Positions 5,702-5,739 of a DNA stretch of 5,739 bases are shown here, one piece after another (positions within the stretch are counted from its first letter, which is position 1; every line of letters begins with the position of its first letter). Origin of the DNA: Chloroflexota bacterium. GTDB lineage: Bacteria > Chloroflexota > Anaerolineae > UBA7937 > JACPPX01. The notes beneath the pieces are model-generated. The model was not told where the DNA came from and searched no databases. It saw only the letters and a program-made list of their open reading frames with translations. Position numbers and translations under genes: made by a program. The stretch is taken from NCBI GenBank assembly GCA_016190785.1, contig JACPPX010000027.1, positions 1-5,739 on the forward strand. Reading direction: 5' to 3'.

Positions 5702-5739
5702 TTCCTCCCCTCTCCCCTTGAGGGAGAGGGATGGGGTGA
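5702..5739. repeat. Palindromic GC-rich intergenic repeat (cut by window edge)
   Basis: CCCTCTCCC (5708-5716) and GGGAGAGGG (5722-5730) form a perfect 9-bp inverted repeat around a 5-nt CTTGA loop, followed by ATGGGGTGA at the edge. The wording closely resembles the 'CCCTCTCC...GGAGAGGG...GGGGTGA' dispersed palindromic elements seen between genes in many bacterial genomes. It lies outside any gene, about 110 bp upstream of the Amt-like start. Only one copy, and perhaps not all of it, is visible, so its repeated nature is inferred from resemblance. Confidence 0.55.

Noticed and set aside
1..5739. CRISPR arrays, tRNA or rRNA genes, insertion sequences, toxin-antitoxin or phage genes
   Set aside because: No direct-repeat series, cloverleaf, transposase or phage protein was seen; coding genes fill nearly all of the window.

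Overview
This 5.7 kb window is ordinary, tightly packed bacterial DNA. It carries six complete genes and one gene truncated at the left edge. Five genes show Shine-Dalgarno-like or purine-rich leaders, two upstream regions carry sigma70-type extended -10 elements, and the gene families are bacterial. The mix (surface-polysaccharide glycosyltransferases, a heptose-phosphate kinase, a divergent Amt-like channel) suggests a moderately GC-rich, probably uncultivated bacterium. The phylum cannot be assigned from the sequence alone; Chloroflexota or a candidate phylum is only a guess.

Left block (1-2263, + strand): the 3' end of a GT-B (GT4) glycosyltransferase, a WecG/TagA/CpsF glycosyltransferase and an RfaE1/HldE-type sugar-phosphate kinase. 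They are packed with gaps of about 10-20 bp and look like the end of a cell-surface polysaccharide operon, closed by a hairpin terminator at 2238-2272.

Middle block (2315-4152, + strand): a strong extended -10 promoter lies only 11 nt before the start codon of thpR (RNA 2',3'-cyclic phosphodiesterase), which implies a nearly leaderless mRNA. thpR is followed after 3 bp by a TIGR00725-type SLOG/LOG-like Rossmann protein. After a further 90 bp comes a PRPP-loop phosphoribosyltransferase. All three belong to nucleotide- or RNA-end-handling families, so they may form a small nucleotide-metabolism group.

Right block (4127-5739, - strand): a 489-residue Amt-family membrane protein, convergent with the phosphoribosyltransferase gene and overlapping its 3' end by 26 bp. 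It is the most interesting gene here. The Amt fold signatures (WGGGWL, the following Asp, the DP before TM10) are intact, but both pore histidines of the twin-His pair are phenylalanine, and the Phe gate and the other recruitment-site residues are also changed. It is therefore unlikely to be a classical ammonium channel. Its own promoter and ribosome binding site are visible at 5602-5638. A palindromic GC-rich intergenic repeat runs off the right edge.
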